From a bacterium (GTDB lineage: Bacteria; UBP15; UBA6099; DSWB01), in the NCBI GenBank assembly GCA_020061125.1, contig JAGUYV010000478.1, forward strand, positions 1-10,896: DNA of 10,896 nt, in the 5' to 3' direction. The translations under genes and the position numbers were made by a program. Positions within the stretch are counted from its first letter, which is position 1. Every line of letters begins with the position of its first letter. The notes under the pieces were generated by a model. That model ran no database searches. It was given only the letters and a program-made list of their open reading frames with translations, and was not told the origin of the DNA. Of this stretch, positions 1-5,921 are shown piece by piece.

Positions 1-1
1 G

Positions 2-409
2 GGTGACGAAACCCTGCTGGACCTGGCCCGCCGCCTGGCCCTGCCCCGGCGGCACGCGGCCCCGCTGCTGAACGCGCTCTACTATTCTCTGGACGCGCGC
101 GCTCCCCTCGAAGACCCGGACCTGGACCCGGCGGATGCCGAAGACCTGCTCGCAGGCGCAGAGGACGAAGTCCTGGCCTTCCTGTACGCGCTCGGCGATG
201 GCACGCGAGACCATGTCGCGCGCTTGGTGCAATCCCGCTCCGTGAAGCTCGAAATCAACGGCGGCGACCTCCTGGGAATGGGTCACGAGCCGTCCCCCGC
301 ATTCGCCGCCGTGCTCCGCGAAGTGCGCCGCTCAAAGATTCAAGGCAAAGTCAAAAACAGGAGGCAGGAACTGGCCCTGGCCCGCAAACTCCTCGACGCC
401 TGGGACTGA
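2..409 (+). CDS. tRNA nucleotidyltransferase (CCA/A-adding type), C-terminal part only
   Basis: The frame is open from the left edge to a TGA at 407-409 and gives 135 residues, so the 5' part of the gene lies outside the window. The last third reads EINGGDLLGMGHEPSPAF, then a helix rich in Arg/Lys (VLREVRRSKIQGKVKNRRQE) and LALARKLL. This is the usual ending of the class II CCA-adding / poly(A)-polymerase family (the G-x-DL-x-x-x-G-x-x-P-S/G-P tRNA-binding element). These enzymes add or repair the 3' CCA of tRNA. The nucleotidyltransferase head is not visible, so CCA-adding cannot be told from A-adding, and a DHH/CBS-type N-terminal extension cannot be excluded. The next gene starts 12 nt downstream on the same strand, consistent with one transcript. 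Family assignment is fairly secure, exact activity is not. Confidence 0.72.
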   Translation, partial: GDETLLDLARRLALPRRHAAPLLNALYYSLDARAPLEDPDLDPADAEDLLAGAEDEVLAFLYALGDGTRDHVARLVQSRSVKLEINGGDLLGMGHEPSPAFAAVLREVRRSKIQGKVKNRRQELALARKLLDAWD

Positions 410-421
410 TATCCGCAACCC

Positions 422-1111
422 ATGCCCAGCCCCGACACTCTCATCTTTCTTGTCGTGTTTTTCCCGCTTTTCATGATCGCCGTGATGGCCCACGAATTCG
501 CCCACGGCTATGTCGCATACCTGCAGGGCGACCCCACGGCCAAGTACGCGGGCCGCCTCACCCTCAACCCCGTGGATCACCTCGACCCCGTGGGCACGGC
601 CGTGTTCGTGTTCACGGTCCTGTTCTCCCCCTTCGTTTTCGGCTGGGCCAAGCCCGTGCCCGTGAACCCGCTGCTGTTCAAGGAATACCGAAACGGCATC
701 ATCCGCGTGTCCCTGGCGGGCGTGACCGCGAACCTGGGCCTCATCATCATCGCCCTTGTCGTGCTCAAAGCCCTCACCCTTGCGGGCATCGTCAACCCGC
801 AGGAGGTGTTCTGGGTCATCAACCATCTGCGGCCCTCGGAGCCGGGGCTGTCCTATTACCTCGCCTGGCTCCTGCACATGTTCATGACCCTGAACCTGGT
901 GCTGTTCGTGTTCAACCTCATCCCGGTGCCGCCCCTGGACGGCTCCAAGGTGCTCATGATGCTCCTGCCGCGCGAACAGGCCATGGCCTTCGAACGCATC
1001 GAGCCTTACGGCATGTTCATCCTGATCTTCCTTATCATGACCGGCATCATCGGCATGATCTTCAGCCCGGTCATGCGCTTTCTGAATATGGGCATTCTCA
1101 CGATCCTGTGA
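422..1111 (+). CDS. M50 family site-2 protease (intramembrane zinc metalloprotease)
   Basis: This is a 229-residue polytopic membrane protein. The zinc-binding HExxH motif is at residues 24-28 (HEFAH) in the first membrane segment, followed by G-Y-x-A-x-x-x-GD. A second conserved element is SLAGVTANLGLI (97-108), matching the family's G-x-x-x-N/S/G turn. The third zinc ligand lies in NLIPVPPLDG (165-174), with D173 as the expected ligand. I see about five hydrophobic segments (roughly 5-22, 58-75, 97-118, 146-168, 196-217). There is no PDZ domain, so this belongs to the short, RseP-distant group often annotated simply as site-2 protease family protein. Substrates are not predictable. The ATG at 422 sits 12 nt after the preceding stop with no strong Shine-Dalgarno, suggesting coupling. 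It is followed by trpS after a 90-nt gap. Confidence 0.93.
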   Translation: MPSPDTLIFLVVFFPLFMIAVMAHEFAHGYVAYLQGDPTAKYAGRLTLNPVDHLDPVGTAVFVFTVLFSPFVFGWAKPVPVNPLLFKEYRNGIIRVSLAGVTANLGLIIIALVVLKALTLAGIVNPQEVFWVINHLRPSEPGLSYYLAWLLHMFMTLNLVLFVFNLIPVPPLDGSKVLMMLLPREQAMAFERIEPYGMFILIFLIMTGIIGMIFSPVMRFLNMGILTIL

Positions 1112-1130
1112 CGCGCGCCTCCTCATTTCA

Positions 1131-1160
1131 TTGGCGGCCGCGCGCATTTGGGAATATAAT
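1131..1160 (+). promoter_or_regulatory. Putative sigma-70 promoter of trpS-scpA-scpB
   Basis: A perfect TATAAT lies at 1155-1160 and TTGGCG (4 of 6 to TTGACA) at 1131-1136 with an 18-nt spacer, in the only gap of any size in this block. Just downstream, TTCAC (1162-1166) and GTGAA (1173-1177) form a short inverted repeat near the expected transcription start; it could be an operator or leader hairpin, or chance. Confidence 0.5.
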
Positions 1161-1201
1161 CTTCACCGTGCAGTGAACAGAAACCGGAGTTTTTTCAAAT
1201 C

Positions 1202-2224
1202 ATGGCGGACACAAAGGCTGGAAAAAAGAAACGCATCTTGAGCGGCATGCGCCCCACGGGCCGCATCCACCTCGGCAATTACGAGGGTGCGCTCAAAAAC
1301 TGGGTCAAGCTCCAGGACGAATTCGACAGCTTCCACATGGTGGCGGACTGGCACGCGCTCACCAACAACCCCGACGCCGCGCACATCCACGCCGACACCC
1401 TGGACATGGTCATTGACTGGATGGCCGCGGGCCTGGACCCGAAAAAATGCACCATGTTCATCCAGTCCCATGTGCGCGAGCACGCCGAGCTGCATCTGCT
1501 GTTGAGCATGGCCACGCCCCTGGGCTGGCTCGAACGATGCCCCACCTTCAAGGAACTCTACCGCGACGACGACGAGCGCAAGGGCCTGTCCTACGGCATG
1601 CTCGGATACCCCGTGCTCCAGGCCGCGGACATCCTCATCTACAAGGCGCACTTCGTGCCCGTGGGCGAAGACCAGGTGCCCCACCTCGAAATCACGCGCG
1701 AAGTCTGCCGCCGCTTCAACAAGCTCTACGGCAAGGTGTTCCCCGAGCCGCAGGCCAAGCTCACGGAGACCCCGCGCATCCTGGGCGCCGACCGCCGCAA
1801 AATGAGCAAAAGCCTCGGAAACCATATCGTGATGTCGGACTCCCCGGACGCCATTCGCAAAAAGGTCCTCACCATGATCACGGACCCCAAGCGCCCCCGC
1901 AAAAACGATCCCGGGCATCCCGATGAATGCAATGTGTTCACTTTCCATCAGTTGTACAATAAGAACAGGGACCGCATCCCGGAGATTGAAAAAGGATGCC
2001 GCGCCGGAGACTGGGCCTGCTACGACTGCAAGCAGGAACTGGCGACCGCGCTCGTGGAGTGGCTCGAGCCGTTCCGCGAAAAACGCGAAGCTCTGGCCGC
2101 GGACCCGGATTTCGTGAAGGATGTGCTGCGCCAGGGCAACCTGGCCGCGCGCCGCGCCGCGCAGGCCGTAATGACCGAAGTGCGCGAAAAAACCACTCTG
2201 GGATCTTTGATCGCCGACGACTGA
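1202..2224 (+). CDS. trpS: Tryptophan--tRNA ligase (TrpRS)
   Basis: This is a cytosolic class I aminoacyl-tRNA synthetase that charges tRNA-Trp using ATP. The 340-residue product has the usual length for bacterial TrpRS. Visible landmarks in order: SGMRPTGRIHLGNYEGAL (14-31), holding the HIGH-type signature as HLGN at 23-26; ADWHALT (48-54); GYPVLQAADIL (135-145); VPVGEDQVPHLEITRE (152-167), the ATP/Trp pocket segment; and KMSKS at 200-204 inside RRKMSKSLGN. The C-terminal half has YDCKQELA, typical of the anticodon-binding helical part. All catalytic motifs are intact. The ATG at 1202 is preceded by CCGGAG about 10 nt upstream. The stop TGA (2222-2224) abuts the ATG of scpA, so translation of the two is probably coupled. 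A TATAAT-bearing promoter precedes the gene. Confidence 0.97.
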   Translation: MADTKAGKKKRILSGMRPTGRIHLGNYEGALKNWVKLQDEFDSFHMVADWHALTNNPDAAHIHADTLDMVIDWMAAGLDPKKCTMFIQSHVREHAELHLLLSMATPLGWLERCPTFKELYRDDDERKGLSYGMLGYPVLQAADILIYKAHFVPVGEDQVPHLEITREVCRRFNKLYGKVFPEPQAKLTETPRILGADRRKMSKSLGNHIVMSDSPDAIRKKVLTMITDPKRPRKNDPGHPDECNVFTFHQLYNKNRDRIPEIEKGCRAGDWACYDCKQELATALVEWLEPFREKREALAADPDFVKDVLRQGNLAARRAAQAVMTEVREKTTLGSLIADD

Positions 2225-3004
2225 ATGCGCTACGAAATCACGCTCTCATGCCCCGGGTTCGACGGCACTCTTCAGGTGCTGATCGAGCGCGTGCGCCGCT
2301 TCGAGATCAACATCCTCGATGTGCGCCTGGCCCCGCTCGCCCGCCAGGTGGCCCACGCCCTGCTCGACACCGAGGTGTACGACTTCACTCCCTGCACGGC
2401 CATGGCCGGGCTGATGTTCGTGAAATCCCGCGCCCTGCTCCCCTGGCAGGACCCCCTCGACGAACCCGAGCTTGAGGAAGACGAACTCGAAGCCGAACCC
2501 GAGGAGGAACCCACGCAGGTGCGCGAGCGCCTCTTGGCCCTGTACGAGGTGTTCCGCGAAGCCGCCGAGCATCTCAAGCTGCGCAGCGACGCCATGCAGG
2601 AGCGCCTGCGCGCCGCGCAGACCCGCGCCATGGGCGCGCCCAGCTTCCTCGACGAAGTCACCTTCGTGGACGAGGTCACGGCCTTTGACCTGCTCCTGGT
2701 CATGAACCAGGTGCTGCGACGCGCCTCCGAGGACCGCACCTACCATGTCAAGGTCAACGACACCTACCTGCTCAACCAGCGCATTTCCGAGGTCTTCGAC
2801 TTCCTCATCCAGCGCCGCGGCCGCGACACCGCCTTCACCGAAATCGTGTCCCGCGCCACGCCCAGAACCGAGGCCGTGCTCACTTTCCTCGCCATCATCT
2901 ACCTCGTGAATCAGGGCCGCATCCACGCCTGGCAGAAGGTGCCCTACAGCGATATCATCATGACCGTGAAAGAAAAATCCGAAACCGGAGCGGCCCCATC
3001 ATGA
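2225..3004 (+). CDS. scpA: Segregation and condensation protein A (kleisin of SMC-ScpAB)
   Basis: ScpA is the kleisin subunit that bridges the heads of the SMC dimer and, with ScpB, forms bacterial condensin for chromosome compaction and segregation. The 259-residue product begins like the family: FDGTLQVLIERVRRFEINILDVR (12-34), where other ScpAs have F-x-G-P-L-D-L-L-L and an I-D-I-x-D-I segment, followed by MFVKSRALLPW (64-74). A very acidic stretch (about 79-96, nearly all Glu/Asp/Pro) separates the N-terminal SMC-neck-binding part from the middle helices. The C-terminal winged-helix part shows TFLAIIYLVNQGRI, as expected. The Pro after Gly in the N-terminal motif is replaced by Thr. The ATG directly follows the trpS stop. 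The TGA overlaps the scpB start by 4 nt (ATGA), a classic coupled pair. Confidence 0.93.
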   Translation: MRYEITLSCPGFDGTLQVLIERVRRFEINILDVRLAPLARQVAHALLDTEVYDFTPCTAMAGLMFVKSRALLPWQDPLDEPELEEDELEAEPEEEPTQVRERLLALYEVFREAAEHLKLRSDAMQERLRAAQTRAMGAPSFLDEVTFVDEVTAFDLLLVMNQVLRRASEDRTYHVKVNDTYLLNQRISEVFDFLIQRRGRDTAFTEIVSRATPRTEAVLTFLAIIYLVNQGRIHAWQKVPYSDIIMTVKEKSETGAAPS

Positions 3005-3519
3005 ACCGGGATTACCTGACCAACCTGCTGCAGTGCATTCTCTTTCTGTCACCCGCTCCGGTGAAAAAAGAAGACATGGTGCTGCACTTCCATCTGGACA
3101 GGGACATTCTGGACCAGTGCGTGGACCGGCTCAAGGAAAAGTGCAACGGCACCGGCCTGGAGCTGATCGAGACCGCCGCGGGCCTGGAGCTGGCCACCCG
3201 CCGCGAGTTCATTGAGGACCTCAAGTTCTTCTTCGCCAACATCGAGAAAATGCGCGTGTCCCGCGCCGCGCTCGAAACCATGGCCATCATCGCCTACCGC
3301 CAGCCCATCACACGCGCCGAGATCGAGGCCATCCGCGGCGTCAACTCACAGGGCGTGATCAATTCCCTCATGGACAAGGGCCTGATCCGCATCAGCGGCA
3401 AGTCCGAAGCCGCGGGCCGCCCTTACATCTTCTCCACCACGGACGAATTCCTGCGCTTCATCGGCGCATCCAGCATCAAGGACATCCCGCCCCTCGAATC
3501 CCTGTCCAAGGACGGCTGA
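3001..3519 (+). CDS. scpB: Segregation and condensation protein B
   Basis: ScpB binds ScpA as a dimer of winged-helix domains and completes the SMC-ScpAB complex. The 172-residue product has the family signature VSRAALETMAIIAYRQPITRAEIEAIRGV, spanning residues 86-114, and VINSLMDKGLI (119-129). These are the second winged helix and the strongest recognition point for ScpB. RPYIFSTTDEFLRFIG (140-155) is the usual ending of the conserved core. The tail after it is short (17 residues), giving a compact ScpB. The start ATG overlaps the scpA stop by 4 nt. The gene ends 15 nt from the end of mscL, which is transcribed towards it, and no T-tract terminator is visible between them, so the 3' ends of the two transcripts probably overlap. 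Confidence 0.96.
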   Translation: MNRDYLTNLLQCILFLSPAPVKKEDMVLHFHLDRDILDQCVDRLKEKCNGTGLELIETAAGLELATRREFIEDLKFFFANIEKMRVSRAALETMAIIAYRQPITRAEIEAIRGVNSQGVINSLMDKGLIRISGKSEAAGRPYIFSTTDEFLRFIGASSIKDIPPLESLSKDG

Positions 3520-3534
3520 CCGGTTCCCGCCAGT

Positions 3535-3969
3535 TCACAGCTCGGAAGTGCAGTGCGGGCAGCGCGAGGCTTTGACCGGAATCTGGCTCATGCACCGCGG
3601 GCATTCCTTCTCCGACGGCGGCGCGGGCGCTTCTTCCTCTTTCTTGCGCAACCGGTTCATCTGCTTCACCATCAGGAAGATCACGAACGCGACCAGCACG
3701 AAATCTATGATGGTCTTGATGAACATGCCGTAGCTGATCGTGGCCGCGCCCGCTTCCTGCGCCTTGAGCAGGGTGTCGTAATGCTTGCCGTCAAGGGCGA
3801 TGAACATATTCGAGATGTCCATCTTGCCCAGCACCAGGCCGATGGGCGGCATGATGATGTCGTTGACCAGCGATGTGACAATCTTGCCGAACGCCGCGCC
3901 GATGATGATGCCCACGGCCATGTCCATGACATTGCCGCGCATGGCGAATTCCTTGAATTCCTTGAACAT
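3535..3969 (-). CDS. mscL: Large-conductance mechanosensitive channel MscL with C-terminal zinc-ribbon tail
   Basis: MscL is a homopentameric inner-membrane channel that opens under membrane tension and releases solutes on hypo-osmotic shock. The 144-residue product starts [20 protein letters not shown], followed by the pore-lining TM1 ([22 protein letters not shown], about 21-42), a periplasmic loop, and TM2 ([20 protein letters not shown], about 78-97). After a charged linker (RLRKKEEE, 107-114) comes a Pro-rich spacer and a four-cysteine tail: C123/C126 and C137/C140 (CPRC, ten residues, CPHC), ending in SEL. That is a rubredoxin-like or zinc-ribbon knuckle. E. coli MscL lacks it, though I recall similar tails on other bacterial MscLs. 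The frame stays open upstream, but the ATG at 3969 is set by a perfect AGGAGG (3983-3978) 8 nt away and by the conserved N-terminus. A TAAAAT box (complement of 3992-3997) could be its -10; the -35 is weak. Confidence 0.96.
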   Translation of the reverse strand: MFKEFKEFAMRGNVMDMAVGIIIGAAFGKIVTSLVNDIIMPPIGLVLGKMDISNMFIALDGKHYDTLLKAQEAGAATISYGMFIKTIIDFVLVAFVIFLMVKQMNRLRKKEEEAPAPPSEKECPRCMSQIPVKASRCPHCTSEL

Positions 3970-4073
3970 GATGACGCCCTCCTTTTCTGCTATTTTACGC
4001 CCGCGCCGCGAAAAGTGACATGGAGAAAATATTATCGTGCACGGCGCGTGTTGCATCCCGCGCCGAATTATGT

Positions 4074-4100
4074 TAATGTAATAGCGGCGATTGCCGATAA
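4074..4100 (+). promoter_or_regulatory. Sigma-28 (FliA-type) promoter of the fliN-like gene
   Basis: The -10 box GCCGATAA (4093-4100) matches the enterobacterial FliA consensus at all 8 positions. An exact 11-nt spacer separates it from TAATGTAA (4074-4081), which matches TAAAGTTT at 5 of 8 positions. The expected start near 4107 leaves a leader of about 65 nt to the ATG at 4172. The downstream gene is a flagellar switch-type protein, which independently fits sigma-28 control. Confidence 0.75.
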
Positions 4101-4171
4101 TATATGCATGCGCACGCACGCGGGCGCGGCACGCGCGTTTCCATTCGCGCGACGACAACCGGAGGCAGGGC

Positions 4172-4465
4172 ATGGCCGAACAGCAGAAAGACCGCAAAAT
4201 CGCGATGATCCACGATGTGGGCATGCAGGTCAGCGTGGAGCTGGGCCGCACCGACAAGTTCTTCAAGGACATCCTGCAGATGAAACCCGGCTCCGTGCTC
4301 GAGCTGAACACGCGCACCGGCGACCGCATTGATTTCCTGGTGAACAAACGCCTGGTAGCGCGCGGCGAGGTCATGGTCATTGACGGCAAATACGCCCTGC
4401 GCATCACCGACATCGTCGGCTCGCTCAAACAGGCCGTTCAGGAAGGGCTTGAAGACTGGTCCTGA
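4172..4465 (+). CDS. fliN: Stand-alone FliN-like SpoA-domain protein (flagellar switch/C-ring family)
   Basis: The 97-residue product is almost entirely one SpoA (FliN/YscQ C-terminal) domain. [21 protein letters not shown] (20-40) matches the family's V-x-V-E-L-G-R-T plus K/Q-x-x-x-[28 protein letters not shown] (56-82) matches L-V-N-x-x-x-x-A-x-G-E-V-V-V followed by I-T-D-I. FliN proteins form the lower part of the flagellar C-ring, bind FliM/FliH and take part in rotation switching and export. The short N-terminus (about 18 residues before the domain) is minimal for FliN. The ATG at 4172 has GGAGG (4161-4165) 6 nt upstream; an in-frame TTG at 4091 overlaps the promoter -10 and is rejected. 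No fliM, fliG or fliP neighbours are present, so this is an orphan copy and may be a paralogue. A type III secretion SpoA protein is the main alternative, disfavoured by the sigma-28 promoter. Confidence 0.85.
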   Translation: MAEQQKDRKIAMIHDVGMQVSVELGRTDKFFKDILQMKPGSVLELNTRTGDRIDFLVNKRLVARGEVMVIDGKYALRITDIVGSLKQAVQEGLEDWS

Positions 4466-4529
4466 CCGCGCGGCCCGGATCGTTCACCACCCACCCCTTA
4501 ACTCCTCGAAACCGGGACAACTTCAACGC

Positions 4530-4547
4530 AGGGGCCGCCGCGCCCCT
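4530..4547 (+). other. GC hairpin between fliN-like gene and obg
   Basis: AGGGGC (4530-4535) and GCCCCT (4542-4547) form a perfect 6-bp stem with a 6-nt loop, 20 nt before the obg start. There is no T-tract after it, so it does not look like an intrinsic terminator; it could affect translation initiation of obg or be neutral. Confidence 0.3.
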
Positions 4548-4567
4548 CGTTACGGAAACGAAAACCC

Positions 4568-5545
4568 ATGTTTATAGACCGCATTGAAATCACGGCAAAG
4601 GCCGGGCGCGGCGGCGACGGCTGCGTGAGCTTCCGCCGCGAAAAATACATCCCCCGCGGCGGCCCGGACGGCGGCAACGGCGGCATCGGCGGCTGCGTCA
4701 TTCTCAAGGCCCGCGACAAAGTCCCCGACCTGTCTTCCCTCCGCCACAAGTCCACGCACAAGGCCGAACACGGCGCACCCGGCGGCAAAGCCCGCAGACA
4801 GGGCCGCAACGGCAAAGACTGCGTAATCCATGTGCCCGTGGGCGCCATGGCCTGGGACGCGGACACCGGCGAATTCCTCGGCGAACTCCTCGAACACGGC
4901 GCCCTGCTCACCATCGCCCAGGGCGGCAGGGGCGGCGACGGCAATGTGCGCTTCGCCTCTCCCACCAACCGCGTGCCCCAGCAATGCACGCCCGGCACGC
5001 CCGGTCAGGAACGCCGCGTCACGCTCGAATTCGCCATCCCCGCGGACGCCGCCCTCGTAGGCTTGCCCAACAGCGGCAAATCCACGCTCCTGCACGCGCT
5101 CACCAACGCCAGCCCGCAAATCGCCGCTTACCCCTTCACCACCACCGAGCCGCACATCGGCGTGTGCGAAATCTCGCCCTACGCCCGCCTCATCGTGCTC
5201 GACCTGCCCGCCCTGTGCGCGGGCGCTTCCGGCGGACAGGGCCTTGGCAACTGGTTCCTGCGCCATCTGCACCGCGCGCGGCTCATCCTGTTCGTGCTCG
5301 ACCCTGCGGACGCCCAATCCCCGGCCGAGCAATTCCGAACCCTCGACCGCGAGCTGCGCGACGCGGAAATCCCCCTGAACGAAAAGAAACTGCTCATCGC
5401 TGTCAACGAAAAACAGCCGCTCACCCCGGACCAGATCGCGGAAATCAACGCGCTCGGCATCCCCTGGGAAGCGCTCAACCCCGCCAAAAACAACGCCACA
5501 GCCGCGCTCAAAGCCCGCCTGGCGGAACTGCTTGACATCGAATAA
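4568..5545 (+). CDS. obg: Obg-family GTPase-like protein with degenerate G3-G5 motifs
   Basis: Obg/CgtA proteins are essential ribosome-associated GTPases in large-subunit assembly and (p)ppGpp-linked growth control. This 325-residue product has a full glycine-rich Obg fold: VSFRREKYIPRGGPDGGNGG (20-39) and QGGRGGDGNVRFASPTNRVP (118-137). The G domain then begins with an intact P-loop GLPNSGKST (165-173) and switch I YPFTTTEPHIGV (188-199). G3 is DLPA (212-215) instead of D-x-P-G. G4 is NEKQ (280-283) instead of N-K-x-D, losing the Asp that reads guanine, and no S-A G5 is evident. The frame is continuous and otherwise well conserved, so it is not an obvious pseudogene. The C-terminal OCT/TGS extension is absent. 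The usual upstream rplU-rpmA pair is missing; the fliN-like gene lies 102 nt upstream with no clear terminator between. Only a weak Shine-Dalgarno (ACGGA) precedes the ATG. It may be the lineage's only Obg or a divergent second copy. Confidence 0.9.
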   Translation: MFIDRIEITAKAGRGGDGCVSFRREKYIPRGGPDGGNGGIGGCVILKARDKVPDLSSLRHKSTHKAEHGAPGGKARRQGRNGKDCVIHVPVGAMAWDADTGEFLGELLEHGALLTIAQGGRGGDGNVRFASPTNRVPQQCTPGTPGQERRVTLEFAIPADAALVGLPNSGKSTLLHALTNASPQIAAYPFTTTEPHIGVCEISPYARLIVLDLPALCAGASGGQGLGNWFLRHLHRARLILFVLDPADAQSPAEQFRTLDRELRDAEIPLNEKKLLIAVNEKQPLTPDQIAEINALGIPWEALNPAKNNATAALKARLAELLDIE

Positions 5546-5717
5546 CCCCGGCCGCCCAGCGCTGCTGAATCCTCCCGGTCACGAAATGAAAAAAGCAAAA
5601 AAGGGACTGGGAACGCGGCGTTCTTCCGCGTGCCTGTACCTGTTTTATACGTCCGCCGCGCTACCCCCCCCCTGCGCCCCGCGATTTCACCCCTTGCCCG
5701 TTTTTGAACGACTCTTT

Positions 5718-5741
5718 TCTCCGCGTCTCCGTGTCTCCGCG
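5718..5741 (-). repeat. Three tandem 8-nt units (TCTCCGYG)
   Basis: Units TCTCCGCG, TCTCCGTG and TCTCCGCG follow each other without gaps; on the minus strand they read CGCGGAGA-type. Related CGGAG-type units recur at 6619-6685 (plus strand) and 6790-6823 (minus strand), so this is one member of a small family of degenerate intergenic arrays. Confidence 0.6.
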
Positions 5742-5864
5742 GTATCCTTGCCCGCCAAAGGTTTTCTTCCCGCGCTTGCACTTAACAACCCCTCCGCCGA
5801 CAAAACAAAAATATCGCCTTAATAAAAGGTTTTTTTATTCCAAAAAATATTTTTGAGAAAACAT

Positions 5865-5891
5865 TTAAGTTTTCCTCAAGATCGCCGATAA
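5865..5891 (+). promoter_or_regulatory. Sigma-28 (FliA-type) promoter of the flgM-like gene
   Basis: TTAAGTTT (5865-5872) matches the TAAAGTTT consensus at 7 of 8 positions, followed by an exact 11-nt spacer and GCCGATAA (5884-5891), an 8 of 8 match to the FliA -10. It lies in an AT-rich island; the expected start is near 5898, about 24 nt before the ATG at 5922. This is the better of the two sigma-28 promoters in the window. Confidence 0.85.
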
Positions 5892-5921
5892 TGACAATAG
5901 AAGTGCGAAAAGGTGTTGTGG

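Larger units (their letters stand above)
5546..5921. other. Gene-free spacer between obg and the flgM-like gene
   Basis: No convincing gene in 376 nt. The left half is GC-rich and has an ACGCGG/CCGCGT stem (5613-5618 with 5626-5631), a run of nine C (5664-5672), and three tandem 8-nt units of the form TCTCCGYG (5718-5741). From about 5800 the composition changes sharply to an AT-rich island with A/T palindromes, for example CAAAAA-ata-TTTTTG at 5841-5855, leading into the sigma-28 promoter at 5865. Short open frames on both strands here have no recognisable protein character. Confidence 0.6.

Noticed and set aside
1113-1146. GCGCGC...GCGCGC inverted arms after the M50 protease stop as a terminator
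   Set aside because: The arms are self-complementary GC alternations with no T-tract, and the -35 box of the proposed trpS promoter lies inside.
332-1147. Long minus-strand open frame of about 270 residues opposite the M50 protease gene
   Set aside because: It is antisense to a well-supported gene, has a composition full of His, Glu, Gly and Arg as expected from the reverse frame of GC-rich codons, and has no domain or ribosome binding site.
1163-1948. Minus-strand open frame of about 260 residues opposite trpS
   Set aside because: Shadow of trpS in a high-GC genome; trpS carries all catalytic motifs and the antisense product resembles no protein.
4091-4171. TTG start 27 codons upstream of the fliN-like ATG
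   Set aside because: The TTG overlaps the sigma-28 -10 box, so it would lie upstream of the transcription start, and the added residues are unlike FliN.
3970-4428. Upstream extension of mscL into the divergent spacer and the fliN-like gene
   Set aside because: The conserved MscL N-terminus starts at 3969 with a perfect AGGAGG 8 nt upstream; the extension is antisense to the fliN-like gene.
5532-5822. A 96-residue plus-strand open frame overlapping the end of obg
   Set aside because: It crosses a C9 run and tandem 8-nt units; the product is low complexity and has no recognisable features.
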